From Torreya grandis (taxonomy: Eukaryota > Streptophyta > Pinopsida > Cupressales > Taxaceae): DNA of 64,000 bases. Shown piece by piece: positions 22,667 to 35,730 of the stretch (within the stretch, counting starts at the first letter, position 1; the number at the start of each line of letters is the position of its first letter). Under the pieces are notes generated by a model that saw only the letters and a list, made by a program, of their open reading frames with translations, was not told the origin of the DNA and made no database searches. The stretch lies in NCBI GenBank assembly GCA_037957365.1, contig JARHVA010000002.1, forward strand, positions 1,895,001-1,959,000, written 5' to 3'. Both the position numbers and the translations under genes were made by a program.

Positions 22667-23905
22667 AGACACTAAAATCTAATAATTGATATTTAAAAAT
22701 ATGAATTTTGAATGACCTTAACCTCACATGAATTTTATGTACATACATGAATTTAATTCTCCATTATACATGAATTATACTAGTTTAACCCTCCCAAGTT
22801 ACTATCAGTCACCTACAAGAACTTCCATAGTTTGTGGCAAATAAATTATTTGTCTTACTCAAACATCTCCAGGTCATCAGATAAGTATTCTTGTTTCTTA
22901 GATAATAACTTTAGACTCAAAACACATTATTTGATGATATGAATCAAGTATAATACTTTCATCCCACACCAATCAATGGTCACATTTCAAATTCAAATAA
23001 TTTATATGAGTCAACCCATCTATATAGTGTGTTAGTAGCTTGAAAATTTACCTAAAGAGTCTCACATAAATAAAAAAAATAGGTGTAAGCCTATTACCCA
23101 TTATAAAAACATATATAAATCATATTGTAACACTTATACGTTCAAAGACACTACCCTATTCTTCCCAATTTACCAATTAATTAGGAGTAGGCCTTAACCA
23201 AGTCTTAAGCACCTTAAGAGTCAAGCCAAAGTTCTAATTTCCAAGTATAGAAAGCCAGATTATTGGTTTAAACATTTAATAACATTATTGCACACATTCA
23301 ATAAACAAGGAGAACTACACACATTTTTAATGCCCTATTAAAAATATTGGATATGTAGGTAGTGCCCAACCATTCAATGGGAGAGGTTAGGGTCAACTCA
23401 ACCCAACTTTATTCCTATTTTTTAGGCCTAATTATGTCATTTTAAGTTGACTTAGGGTTTTAATTAAAGGATATAATTTTCTATAGGTTTCACATATAAT
23501 CAAACATTAAGATTAGACATAGACCTTAAATAAAAATAGATACACCTACCTATATCAAAATAGAAATACAAAATCCATAGAGACATATATGTCAGAATGG
23601 GAACATAATGACTAATGATACCAACTTGAGGCTGACATTACATTCCAGGTGCACACAAAGATCAAGATCATGACTTAATCAATCCATAGTCCATTTTTCC
23701 ATCCTTCCTATCACCTACCTAAAATATAAATCATTAATAGATAATTTAATTATTAATTATCTTATCCTCTTTAGTTCCCATATTTATCAAGTGCAATTAT
23801 CAAATAAGTGTTAGTCATTTACATTTAGATTTATGCTTATTGTTATATTCTTTACTATCTAAAATACACATAGTTTAAATAATTTTAGGGTTAGAATTAA
23901 TAAAA
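22667..23905 (+). repeat. LTR B3, strongly diverged family B LTR
   Basis: Starts TGTAGACACTAAAATC, like LTR B1 (TGTAGACACTATTTTATG). Internal landmarks keep their order: AAGCACCTTAAGAGTC near 23210, GGAGAACTACACACATTTTT near 23310, TTGGATATGTAGGTAGTGCC near 23346, TTTTAGGGTTAGAAT near 23883. The length of about 1.24 kb fits the family. Similarity is patchy and the 3' limit is approximate. Confidence 0.45.
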
Positions 23906-24800
23906 AAATAAGGTAAAACACAAACTAAAAATCATATTTGAAATAAAATTCAAACCCTAGGAGGTGAATGAATGATAAAACCATAAGGTCGACTAGTTGA
24001 TAGAATGGTTTCACCAATATGTTTAAGTGAACTATTATTTAAGTGTGCACAATATAATAACACAAGGAAACACTAAAGGGATCACACAAATATTTAATAT
24101 TTAGTAAACAAACCCCCCTAATATGATAAAATTGATAATTGAAAGTTTGAACAATTAATAAACTTGGTAAATTGGAAGAGAGATGGATAAAGATAGACAT
24201 GTACCTTAATTTGACTTACCTAGATTCTAGAAGTGACTTATGAATCTAGAAAACAAGTTATAAGATTGTATAGATTGAAACCCTAAAAATTAACAGTGTT
24301 CCTGATGAAGTAGAATTGGACACCATATATTATGACCTATTTGAATTTTATGACTTATTACAATAGGTTTCTGGTGATTTTGAAAAGTTATTATGATTAT
24401 GGTAATATTTATTTTGGGGATCTTAAAATTTTTGGGATGATTTAATCATAAAAAAGGTCTAATAATTTTTATTATTTTGGAATAAATATTGTGTGCAATC
24501 CCCTAAATAACTTCTTATTTGATGTAACACTAATTTTCCATAATATCACAAAAATATAAAAAATGTGCAAGGTTAGTGGCTCGGGCCCACTTGAAGGTTG
24601 AACCACTTGAAGGTTGAAACTACATATCCTACATGCTCAAAATTAGGGATCAATGTAGTTGCAGTGATTATGAATGTTATAAACCCAAATGAGAGAAATC
24701 ACCTCACCTCCTCCCCATAAATAATACAATGCAATAATATGCTTTGCTATGTAACATTATTTTGGTACAAGTATTAAGTACAAGAATTAAATAAATGATG
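23906..24800. other. No gene seen
   Basis: AT-rich sequence with stops in all frames. The only structure noted is a 16-bp perfect tandem copy, CCACTTGAAGGTTGAA, at 24587-24618. Confidence 0.5.
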
Positions 24801-27260
24801 AGGGTAGACTTGGATATATGTGCAGGGTCCTTGACAAATGTACGATGGACATACTCAAAGTGCATCTCAATTTAAAATGAATAAAAAATTAAAGGCATAA
24901 GAAATCAACTCATGGTGAAAAGGACCCATAAAATATGGGTGAAAAAAATAAATACACCACCTATTAAGGTCAAACCAGAATCATAGACCCAAGATTATGA
25001 TCATGATAGGAAAAGACTAAACAAATATCAATTTAGAATAAGAATGACTAGTGGATCATGATGTATAATATTGATATATATCTAAGGTTTTTATGAGGAA
25101 ATGAGTCAGATATAAGGCTATAAAGGGTCCATTATGAAGGGAAAGTGTCTAAAAAGATCCAATTGTACACATAATCCAAGTGTAATAAGGCATCACAAAG
25201 TATGTGATAAAAATGACATGTATCAAAAATACATGTTTAGAGTGATAAAGAATCAAATGAGGAGGTGTGTGATGATGGGCCTCATGAGGAAAATAAAAAT
25301 GAAGGGGAGGATTAAAATGATAAGGAAAAAATAAATAAGGAAAAGGCCTAGGATGAAAATCCCCATGAAGAGGAACCATGACGTAATAGATATACCAAAC
25401 AAATAAATAAACAAAGGAGGAGGATTTAGACCAAAAAGTTCACTGTGATATTATCTCTAAAGAATCTAAAAAGCATGACATGTACTCACAAAGCATTGAG
25501 GAGAAATAAACATCGATAGAATGGAAAGGAACTATAAAAGATGAGGTATAAAAGGATGATGAACTATATAAGTGGGATATGATTATAATGTAAAATTCTT
25601 GGACACCCTCTCAAAGGCACCTCTCATGGATGGTTGAATACCACTCTAAGGAATTTAAATTTACTTCTAAGTCCCTAAATCCAAAATAAATAGCAATGGA
25701 AGAATTAATTTTGAGCATTGTGGCTATTAACCCACAACACATAATGGATAAAATTCTAGGTTGTCCTTAATTTATTTGGTGACAAAGGTAGCATGAAAGA
25801 ATATTTTCAATAGCATGGACATATAATCTCTTAAAAACTAGCTAGAAACCAAACATAATGAACTTATTTTAGTAGAACATTAGATTACAGTGTTGGAGGA
25901 AATGATAGTTGAGATGTGTGAAAGAAAGAACAAAGAGAGTATAATTTTACTTGTGTATACATTCTTATATCATCTAGAACCTATTAAATATCTCAACACA
26001 TATATTAGGAATATGTTAAGTATTCAAGCATTAAGGAGAGATCCACTTGACAAGAGGTTGAATAAAAATAACTAATTAAAAATAAATAATAAGCCGAGAA
26101 TAACATTTAAGCCATAAATTTTTTGGTAAATGCATTATAAGACATCTAAAAAATGAAAAAATTATCCTCTATAAGTTTTCATAAATAACTCAAATCATCA
26201 ACACAAGAATGCAATCAAAAGAGAGCCATCATGAATAGCTTAATGCCAAAGTATACATATTTAAGGATAAGATCAAAAGACAAATAATAATAAATTAGGT
26301 AGAGGATAGAAATGAGGAGATTGAGAAGCATCATAAAGATTTAGCCAAGATCTTCAAGTGATTACAACTAAAGGCTAGTGATGAGGAAGATGTTGTGTGG
26401 AAAACACATGGCGGCTACATCATATATTATGGTAGGTAAAATATAAGTGAAAAGAGAGTGAAAATGACCTTAAGTCAATTAAATCTTGATTAATTTTGAT
26501 TCCAACCAAAATTACATGAATTGAGGCTAATATTTAGTGTTGTAGTATTTTTGAAGCATAATTATATCAGCAAGGGACGAAGTTTTTAGAAGTATAGGTT
26601 GATAATGCTGAATTGTATAAGGATGAACAAAATAGTTATTGTGGGGATATGTTAAACCCTAATTTTGGACAAATATAATTATACAAATGAAAAACTAGGT
26701 GAAGGATCATCAAGAAAATAAAGCCTCCATTCAGACTAAGTACAATCACATTCCAAGTATAGAAGTGAAAAATAACATAGAGGAAAGACACATAATTTTT
26801 GTTAAGGAATGGTTCATATAAAAAGGAAATAACCATAGGAAGTAAGGTCAATATATAAGTGTCATGCATTCACCATGTATAGAATAAAAATATTATATAA
26901 AAGTTATGGATTTAGATATCTTGGTGAGAATCATAGTGGAAAGCAAGGTGACTACAAAGAAAAAGTCATAGATCACTCCTTATATTTGTTTTGATAAGAT
27001 TGACTACTTTTAGGATTTTTTGAGGTTGTTTTTAATACCTAATTTATTATTGTAACAAGGCTTGTAACTATTATTGTTATTATTATGAGAAATAAATTAA
27101 TATAGGTAACCCCCATTGTTAGAGCTCTTATGTAATATTGCAGACCATGGATATTGATGTATATTGTACCTTAGTATGAATGATTATAATGTTGCATTGG
27201 ATCATTTATGGAGACTTCAATTCCAAGCAAGGAATAAACTAAATGAAGGGGGCACATAAG
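24801..27260 (+). pseudogene. Decayed coding region of unknown identity
   Basis: Frame 3 gives protein-like reading over about 2.4 kb despite many stops. Open pieces are 25134-25334 (very basic, MRKIKMKGRIKMIRKK) and 25890-26075 (VLEEMIVEMCERKNKESIIL, YLNTYIRNMLSIQALRRDPL). Further sense-like pieces near 26955-27040 and 27180-27245 (ALDHLWRLQFQAKNKLNEGG) are followed by a GGGGGCACATAA tract at 27248. The layout suggests a dead retroelement ORF ending at a polypurine-like tract. I see no protease, RT, integrase or zinc-knuckle motif and do not name a family. Confidence 0.3.
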
Positions 27261-27782
27261 CTTGTTGATTTTTAATAATTTTTAAATTTTTATAAAGAAT
27301 GTTAAACTTTGGGATATTAACCCTAAAAAGTGTTCATATACCTAGAAAAAAAGAAGGAAAGGAAATGATTTCATGATGGAAAGAATGGATAGGTTTCGGG
27401 CCTTACCTAGTTGGTAAGACTAGGATATGACTATGGATTATAAAGTCCTTATGGAAATCAACTCAACCCATTATCCTATTAATATTTTTTTCAACAAAGA
27501 AAATAAACCTAAAAAATTCCCCTTAACTTTTGAAAAAATATGGCTGGAACATCTGGATTTTAATGGTATGTTGAGATAAGCTTGAAACCTTCCAAAGGTC
27601 AGACATAGGTCTATAATGTTTCTCTTTATTAAAAACTCAAAGACCTCAAATCCAAGCACAAATTTGGAATAGAAACATATTCAAAAAAAAATTAATTAAA
27701 TGATACTTTATAAACTAGAATGAGGATGATCTAATCAAGGTTTTCAAAGGAGGGTATATCTAACAACCTGTTGGAGGAATAA
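27261..27782. other. No gene seen
   Basis: AT-rich with stops in all frames. It ends TTGGAGGAATAA directly before the LTR-like start TGTCATGCCC. Confidence 0.4.
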
Positions 27783-30700
27783 TGTCATGCCCAAAATCTC
27801 ACATGATGAAAACCACATAAAAAAATATTTTTTTTATAATTTCCAATACACATTATATTCAACCACATTTCTATAAATTGGACAACTATGTGGCATGATG
27901 CATGTAATGCATTGAATAAGATCCCATGCCTAAATAACACAAATCATAATACACAAATGGATGCATGGTTATTACACTACCATGTTAGTCACACTTGCTT
28001 AAATTGATCTACAATCCCTCTAAAACAATCCATATCTTGCATCGATGACATATATGTTTAGGGTAAACTCTTATTTTTCCATCTTACTAGTCACTTTTAG
28101 GCCCTTGACACTAAAGGTCAAGACAAAGTGATATTCCCATTCACATAATGTTTGGGGAAAGAGAGGTTATCTCGAGGACCTCCCTCAGGATTTTTGTTTC
28201 ATTTGGGGGTACAAGCTAATTGCGTTTATGGAAATCTTAGTAGCCAATAGTGACCAAACATAGTTCAACTCAATAATGCAAGAAAATGCATTAAGTTTCT
28301 TGCGATTAGCAAAGGCTCATGATTTAATGTGGAAGAGGTTTAAAAAATTAATGGGGCCCCTTAAGGTTTGTCCCACCTCTGAGGTTCTGAGGGTCATGTA
28401 AAAGTATGCATAATTCCAAATGGGATTCATTAAAAAAATTTAAAAACCCATTTAAAATTATGTTTTTGGTCCTTAAAAACTATTCCATGCATAAAATCAT
28501 GAAAAAATAAATGGGGGTATTTGGACCACCCACTCTTGAGCCTCTGAAGAACTCCACAGTAACTGCACAAATTATAGAGGCACTAGACCTTAGAAGTAGT
28601 TTTATATTAGATTATAATTTAATTTTAATTATAATAATGTGAAACCACATTAAAATAATTTATAATTTATGACTTAATAAAATATTAATTATGAGTTGAC
28701 TTGATCAACTTATCATAATGATATCAATCAACTATTGAATAAATAAATCTTAAATCATGTTAAAATTTAAAGATATTAGGGGATATAACATAATGTGAAA
28801 AATGTATAAGAATCATTAGCTGATCAAGGAAGATGGATGTAAGTTTGAGTGGATCAAGCTCTATCATCCCACCACTAGGTGGCTACTAGTGGAAATAGAT
28901 ATGGTCATCACCACTAGACCATTGTCGTCTACATGGCCTTCAATGTATTGTGCCCATTGAGCAACCTGCTACAACATATTTTGGGTTGATTACCACTTAT
29001 AAAGGTTTAATATATTTTTCAATGTTTTTCATAGCTCATCCAACATTGAGCCACCCCAACATTGTCACTCCTCAATGGAGCCCTCAAAGCAGTATAAGTT
29101 GTTCAACATAGATCCAAAGATAACCCTTTAGATACAATAGGGTCTAGAGCCTTTTGGATCTATTGAGTGTCTTTATGAGACCTCTTAGCATTACAAATTC
29201 CATATCCACACACTTAGGTGGTACCACAATTTTTATCCACCACTTAGGGGATTAAAATGTTAAGACTAGGGTTAGTGGTTAGTGGCCAACTAGCCACCCC
29301 ATGTACATAATGCTTACAGTCAATAGACCTTCAACCTTTTATTTTTTCAAGGGGTTTAGTGAAGGTAACATGGATGACCATTCACTATCCTGTGCCATTC
29401 AAAGAGGCATCTACCCTAAAGAAAGGCTTTGTTACTCAGATAATTACCCTATCAGCTATCAAATTTTAAAATGTTGTTACAATCAAGCCATTGCTCCTAA
29501 AAATGTGATTTTTTCCCTACAAGTCTTAAAAATCATGAATTTTGATCTGAAATTATTTTGGGATTATTTTTACATCATTGTTCATGATTTAGTATTGTTT
29601 GAAGTTTAAGGATTTTACAAAGGAAATTAGGTATAATAATAGTTTTTCATTCAAATATATCTTTTCAACTGTAAGACCAAAATTTATTTTGAAAAAAATA
29701 GTTTATTAACGACAAAGTATACTTTTAAAATAAAATTAATTTTGGAGAATATAGTGATTTTAATTTTAGACAAAAATTGTAGAAGTGAACTAGCCCTTTT
29801 CAGGCCTAAATATAAACATGCCACCTTAAGCATTTTTTGACCAAATTGATAATTATTTTTTTACTATTGTACTTAAACAAGTACAATAAAATTATCTTAT
29901 ATATCTAAAATTCAATAAATTCATTGGAATATAATTTCCTTGAATAAATTTTTTTCACTTTCCTTTAACAAGGAATTAAAATGGGTACAATAATTCTTGT
30001 AAGCTCAAAGTATTTATTTATATCCTTCTTTCTCAATATTTACCAAGTAAAGTTATTACATATCATTGGCTTACAATAACCAATGAATATTTTCATAATA
30101 TTTACAATAAAATGTAATAAAATTAGTATTAAATTCAAGCTCCAATGTATTTTTCAAGGCCAAACCAAAGAGGGGCTAGCCTCCCATCCTCTTTCCATAA
30201 TTAGGAACTTAACCTAGGCACCCCTAATCTAAGGACTTCTAACTTTAAGCATAGGTAATACTAAAAAGTGAAGTAAGGTAATGTGGGTAAGGGAAAAAGG
30301 GTAAGCTCAACTAGACAACATAACCTATCAACTTCCCTACAAAAAGAACCCCCACTAACACCAAATCGAAAATCATATCAAACTACCTTAAAAAAACACA
30401 AATATATAATATATAAATGAGACATGACAACCACAAAATATTTCCAATACTTAGTTTGACTTCAAAATTGCTCATTTTACATAATTATTACTACTCTCTA
30501 AAATATGGGGTGAGAGAAGGAGGAGTTTGGAGTGCCCCACCATGCCCAAACCCTTTTCCCTTACCATGAGAGGACTTTGGAACATTTGTGTTCCCATTTC
30601 CAAAACCCCATGCAATATATCCATATAAGATATATTTTTAACATCATTCCCATGTCCAAACCCTACTCAATGAAGACACATATCATACAAACAAGATAAG

Positions 30701-31938
30701 ACCATTTGGGAAACATAAAATTACAATTTCAAGTTAGAAAAGGGGTTGTAAAAACAAAAATTAAATGAGGAATGAGTGGTCATCTCCATACCCCAAAAGA
30801 AGCTAAAAATAGCATGGTGGCCATTGGTTCAACCATGGAAAATGAAAATAAAAATGGGGAAAGCCAAGTGGGCATGAAACCCTTTGAAAAATAATAACCA
30901 ACATGGAAAAAATAATTATTTTGAAATGAGAATAATTTTTTTTCATGGGTCAAGTTTGGAAACCTTCCTTGGTTCCTCCACTTGCTCCTAAGCAAGAAAT
31001 CTTCCTATAAGTGCCTTGTCGCAAGCAATCTTCAATAGTTAAATAGTTTTTATCCTACTCAAAATCAAAACCAAAATCACCAAAAAATATTCTAATTGAA
31101 AGATGTCCCTATACTTATAGGGAAGAAACAAAAACTAAATATCCAATGGGAAGGTGACACTTGTCCCTTCCCATTCTTTGGTTGTTTTTCAAAAAGTCTT
31201 CCCATGTAATTACTCTTCTTACAAACCTATGTGGGTAAACAAGGCTCACCCATGATCATAAATATTTTATCTTCCCCATGTCATAAATGGTCATATGGGT
31301 TGTCCTAAAACTTCTTTAACACTCTAAAAAGTTTGATTCGATCCCTTTGGTCAAAAGGGGCTTAAATACACCTAGAAACATTTATTTTTCACTTTTTACC
31401 AACTAGAAAACTTGAGTATATTTTTACATCCGAGTTTTTGGGTAAGTGAAAACCTAATTTGGTTTTTTATTCACCTATATGACTCAATATAGGTTTAAAG
31501 TAACTTCTAATATATGGCAAGGGGTATAAATAGTGTTAGGTTGGTCAAAAAAACCAAAGACTCAAAACTAGTTAATAACACCAATTAGGATTAGGTTTTA
31601 ATTATGGGTGTTATGTAGGACACTAATCATCTAATACCATTAATAATTTAATGCTTGGCATGGTCCTTGTTCCCTCACATGGCCTTTGAAAGTTTTCACA
31701 TCATTTCACCCATAAAATTTCTATTTGTTAGATAGTTGAAACAACTGAATAGAAAAATATGCAATAACATGTCGAAACACACAACGCATACATATAAGTA
31801 TCACAAGAATCATCTTATCTCAAAATATCATGCAAATCAAATATAAATTTCTAATTATCCATTTTATTAAACATCATGATATAAGTGCAAGTATACCATA
31901 AACACAATTAAATAAGAAGTTAAAAATTGGGCCTTACA
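27783..31938 (+). repeat. Probable solo LTR of a Ty3/gypsy-type element (about 4.15 kb)
   Basis: Starts TGTCATGCCCAAAATCTCAC and ends AAATTGGGCCTTACA, ends of a kind common in plant Ty3/gypsy LTRs. A TATA box (TATAAATA, 31525-31532) lies about 410 bases before the end, where an LTR promoter should be. GAATAA occurs directly before the start (27777-27782) and two bases after the end (31941-31946), a possible but imperfect target duplication. No second copy is in the window and no gene in the segment. The call rests on end motifs and promoter placing only. Confidence 0.4.
31525..31532 (+). promoter_or_regulatory. TATA box in probable solo LTR
   Basis: TATAAATA in GGGGTATAAATAGTG, near the 3' end of the LTR-like segment. 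Confidence 0.35.
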
Positions 31939-31977
31939 AAGAATAAGAGGTGGCCACAATGGGACACACAAGAACAA

Positions 31978-32236
31978 GCTATAAGATATAAAAATGGCTA
32001 AATTCCATATTATTTTATTGATATAAAATTAGTATTACATCAAAAAAGTGTATAAATATCTCATAAGATTTAAATAACAAGTCTTACCATGAGATCCAAT
32101 TTCCCAAACACCTAAGTATCTAATTGCCTTATTAACTTAATAACTCCACAAGCCTAATAATATATTGATTTATAATTTAATGAAAGGGGATGTATCTAAT
32201 GAGAGGCATGACCATTTATTATTACAAAAAATATAT
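31978..32236 (+). repeat. LTR of old element G, first part (split by element B2)
   Basis: Matches 41490-41760: CCATATTATTTTATTGATAT versus CCATATTATTTTATTCATAT, AAATAACAAGTCTTACCATG versus AAATAACAAGGTTTTCCACA, and TTTATTATTAC at the end of both. Divergence is high, so the element is old. The match breaks at 32236, where B2 starts, and resumes at about 39553. Confidence 0.6.
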
Positions 32237-33545
32237 TATATATGATATTTATGAATTATACAGTACCTTAGTCTTGTACACTTGGTAAACTTAGACTTTG
32301 GCTGTTCCTCTTAGTTCTAAAGCTTTCCTACTTCTACAAGTCTCACATTTGCTCTCTTTCATGCCCCTTGGACTATATTTTAGTTTGACTAGTTTTATGT
32401 TGGTGACTTAAGCCTTATATCTTGCCTAAAATTCTTGAATTTTTTTTATCTTATGCCTCTACAATTTTTAGACTTGTACCTATTTTTATGCTTCCCAAAC
32501 ACTTACATCCTGGTTAAATGCCTATGTCGATGCAATTATCCTTACTTGATGCAAGTGTCAAGCACCTTAAAGTCATAAAATTTTCAAATAAAATTTATCG
32601 TAATGGTGGGTGTAGTAAAATTATGTGATATATTATCGAAAGGGATTGGTATAAATATAATATCAACCCTCATTCTAAACACACCTAGGACATACCTAGA
32701 TTCATACCAAAGAGCATGTAATTGAGAAAAGTTTCCTTATTTTATACTATTTCCATATCATTCATAAGGACAACACATCTACAAGTCTGAAGTACTAAAG
32801 GAGCAACATAATAAATATATTTTTCAAGTTATAAACTAGGTCATATGTTATACATACTTATCATAAATTACATGATTCACACACAATCCAACACCTAGGG
32901 GAGAACTACATAAGTCTAAGGCCCTATTCAGAGTATTGGATATGTAGATAATGCTCATTAACAAAGGATTATTTTAAGTAGTTTGACATCATAAGCTCAC
33001 TAACCCATTTTTCCCTCAGCCACTATGAAGATGAGAAACTAAGTTTTGATCATTTTAAAAAGAGTGATAATCCATAACCCAAATATGAATGTACCAGATC
33101 GAAGGCGATGATGAACCCATAAGCATCCAAGTGGTCACATGTTATTTTAACAGTTATTTCATACTAGATACCTAAGTTCAATATAGACACTAGCATAACC
33201 ATCCCATGCTGATGTAAGTGTCTGTAGCTACAAAGACACTTAATACATAATTTATTGATTGTTATAAAATATTCTTCTAGTCTGATTCCTACTTGTTCTA
33301 TATTTATATTTATATTAGCATCAAAACTAGCTAAGTATCTTATTTCTTTGTCATTGAAATATTTATCATAGCTTTACTTTCTATTTCTAGCATATCTTAG
33401 CATAATAAATTGAGTATATGTTCTATCTGAGTTTTGACATTAATTGGCCTACTATAGATTTGTTTATCACCCTTATGCTTATTCATTTCTATGTTCTTAA
33501 CCCTACCTACCAGTAATAGGATCAAATCTAATTTAGGGTTAAACA
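32237..33545 (+). repeat. 5' LTR of element B2 (1309 bp)
   Basis: Pairs with 38256-39547 over its whole length: GATTGGTATAAATATAATAT at 32645 and 38644, AGCCACTATGAAGATGA at 33018 and 39017. It ends TTTAGGGTTAAACA. The start has decayed from TGTAGATT to TATATATG. The copies differ visibly, with many substitutions and short indels. Confidence 0.85.
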
Positions 33546-33547
33546 TT

Positions 33548-33560
33548 TGGTGAACCTGAC
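33548..33560 (+). other. Primer binding site of element B2
   Basis: TGGTGAACCTGAC lies two bases inside the 5' LTR border. TGG pairing with tRNA CCA fits; the tRNA is not assigned. Confidence 0.5.
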
Positions 33561-33711
33561 CTTTGAGCTCAAAATCTTAGGTGGTTTATGGTTTTGTGTT
33601 TCCTATTTTCCTAATTGTTGTACTTTATTACAAATTCTAAATTTTTCATTTGTAAATGCAATGGAAAACATTAATCCAAAAACTTGATTTCAAATGGAAT
33701 ATAAATAATTA

Positions 33712-34830
33712 TTGATCATTCATCTCAATAATAATAAGGGCTTAATGGATGTATTTTTGTATGTTACAAGAGATAAAATAAGTAGGCATGATAAGGCTAA
33801 GGCTTCTTCACCTAGTGATGGTGAGTCTTTAGAAGGAACCACAACTAATTATGTACCAATAAATATACCTACTTCTAGTGGAGTCATAGATTATGTCCTC
33901 CAACCTTTGTTTCCTGAAAACACTATTGCTACATCTACCATGGAAATGCCCATTGTTTCAACTCAAATACTGATTTTAATGACTAATACTACTAAAACCA
34001 TGTGTACATCTCCATTGGTGACTAATCAACTTGATAATATTATTACATCCTAATGGATATATAGTTCAAACACTAATTTAAGTCATAAATAACTTTGATA
34101 AAAAGGTTATAAAAATTAAACAAAAGGATTTAAAGTCTCCTCATGCTATTAATTCCAAATATGTGTTGCATTACCCTCTTTCACTTCGGATATGTTTGTA
34201 CCCTTTTTCAACTATTTTTGTTGCACCTAAATTCCCATTTTATGATGGCAAGGTGAAACTGAGTAACATCTTTGATCTCTTTATGTGGCATTGCTTTATT
34301 ATTCCTCTAATGATAATATTTTGACCAAATTATTTCCAAGAAGCCTCAAGGACTATGCTTTAAGGTGGTTTTATGATTTACCTCTCCAATCCATGAAAGC
34401 ATTCAAACCTATTGCAGATCAATTTTTGTAACACTTCTCTATTAACATTATCAAAAAGGTTTCCTATGCCCAAATTACAAAAATAAAATAAGGAAATAAT
34501 GAACTTATTAATGAATATGTCTTGAGGTACAAGACAATGTTTGCTAAAATGACCAATCCCATGGTAGATAAATAAATCCAAGACATATTCAAACAAAGTT
34601 TGCTTGCTCCTTTACATGAGTCCATTATTTTTAAAAAGTTTAAATCCTTTGATGACTTGTGCCATGTTGTTTAGGACCAATAAATGAAATTTATCTCATT
34701 GAAAAAAATTAAGTATATAGCAAACACACCAATTACATCCAATACCAAGTTTATAATCAAACCAAGTTATAAGGTAAAACCTCTTGAGCCTAAAAAGGAA
34801 ACAACCACCATGGTTAATGTAGTTTCATAG
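33712..34830 (+). pseudogene. gag: Ty3/gypsy gag, decayed (element B2)
   Basis: An N-terminal low-complexity part is open at 33712-34053 (Thr/Ser-rich). The retrotransposon gag domain follows. FVAPKFPFYDGK (about 34220) lies in one frame, then after a frameshift LTKLFPRSLKDYALRWFYDL (34321-34380), FSINIIKKVSYAQITKI, LINEYVLRYKTMFAKMTNPM and FKSFDDLCHVV up to about 34690. The Leu-Arg-Trp-Phe pattern and spacing match the plant Ty3/gypsy capsid domain. At least five stops, four of them TAA or TAG where CAA or CAG fits. No zinc knuckle remains. Gag would form the particle. Confidence 0.8.
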
Positions 34831-35371
34831 AAGCCTAATTAGCTTGTCTTATCTAATACATCAAGGAGATAATTATCATGCTTACCTAAGTCTTAAAACT
34901 CATTACTCACATGGTTAGTGGAGGGTTAGCTTATATATCTCCCCCATCATATAGAGTTTGATATAAGTATACCTCTACCTAAAGGGTATGATGCAAATTC
35001 CTATCATGACTATCACCAAGGCCCTGTACATTAAACAAACAAAAATTTTAACGTGAAGCATAATATCCAATAATTTATTTATGACCAAAGGATTACATTT
35101 GTTGATCCTCCAAAGGAATTGAGTTCACAACATGGTGACCACAAAAAATAGAAGATATTTAATAACCTTTTGCAAGACCATTCTAAGAAGGATGCAAAAG
35201 TGCAAATGGTATATAACACATATCCTTTGTCATCACATTATGAATACCCAATATATGGGATTATTGATACCTATATGTGTCATAAACCTCCTATGGTTTA
35301 GAGACCTATTAATTTAGATGATAGTGATATTAAGGATGATGACTCTGATCTTCATTCTTTATTCATTTGAG

Positions 35372-35730
35372 CATACCTTGATCACCAACCTCTATGCAAT
35401 GTTATGATTGATAATGGTGCAAGTGAGAATGTTTTCACCATGATAATATAAGTAGATCCCACACATTTGGTTACTACCATGACAATATAAGTAGATCCCA
35501 TCAAGTGACAATATTGTGAGAATGACTTAATTTTATAAGTAGATCCCACACATTTGGTTACTACCTTTTCAATTATACCTTCCACTGGTGTCTTTGATAT
35601 GTTATTATAATGAACTTGGATACATACCATATGAGTAATACCTTCTATAGTGCATGGGTGTCTTAAATACATTCATGTCAATCAGTTAATTATAATTTCT
35701 AAAGTTCCATATGAGCATCCTCTTGAACAA
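35372..35730 (+). pseudogene. pro: Ty3/gypsy protease, decayed (element B2)
   Basis: LDHQPLCNVMIDNGASENV at about 35379-35436 matches the start of a plant Ty3/gypsy protease, with the catalytic motif D-S/T-G-A altered to D-N-G-A. An inserted 39-bp repeat array (35447-35565) separates it from the C-terminal part (about 35585-35670), where TWIHTI, PSIVHGCLKYIHVNQL corresponds to the usual WIH...PS.LH..LKFI segment. A following open stretch (35650-35955) is tail sequence without RT motifs. Confidence 0.65.
35447..35565 (+). repeat. 39-bp direct repeat inside the protease remnant
   Basis: ATAAGTAGATCCCACACATT then TGGTTACTACCATGACAAT, repeated from about 35486 (partly) and 35534. It interrupts the protease between its active-site and C-terminal halves. 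Confidence 0.7.

Noticed and set aside
29301..29609. 102-codon plus-strand frame as a gene
   Set aside because: It lies within the LTR-like segment, with no recognised motif and AT-driven composition. Not supported.
35382..35672. 96-codon minus-strand frame
   Set aside because: It is the antisense of the protease remnant and its inserted 39-bp repeat; the repetition explains its openness.
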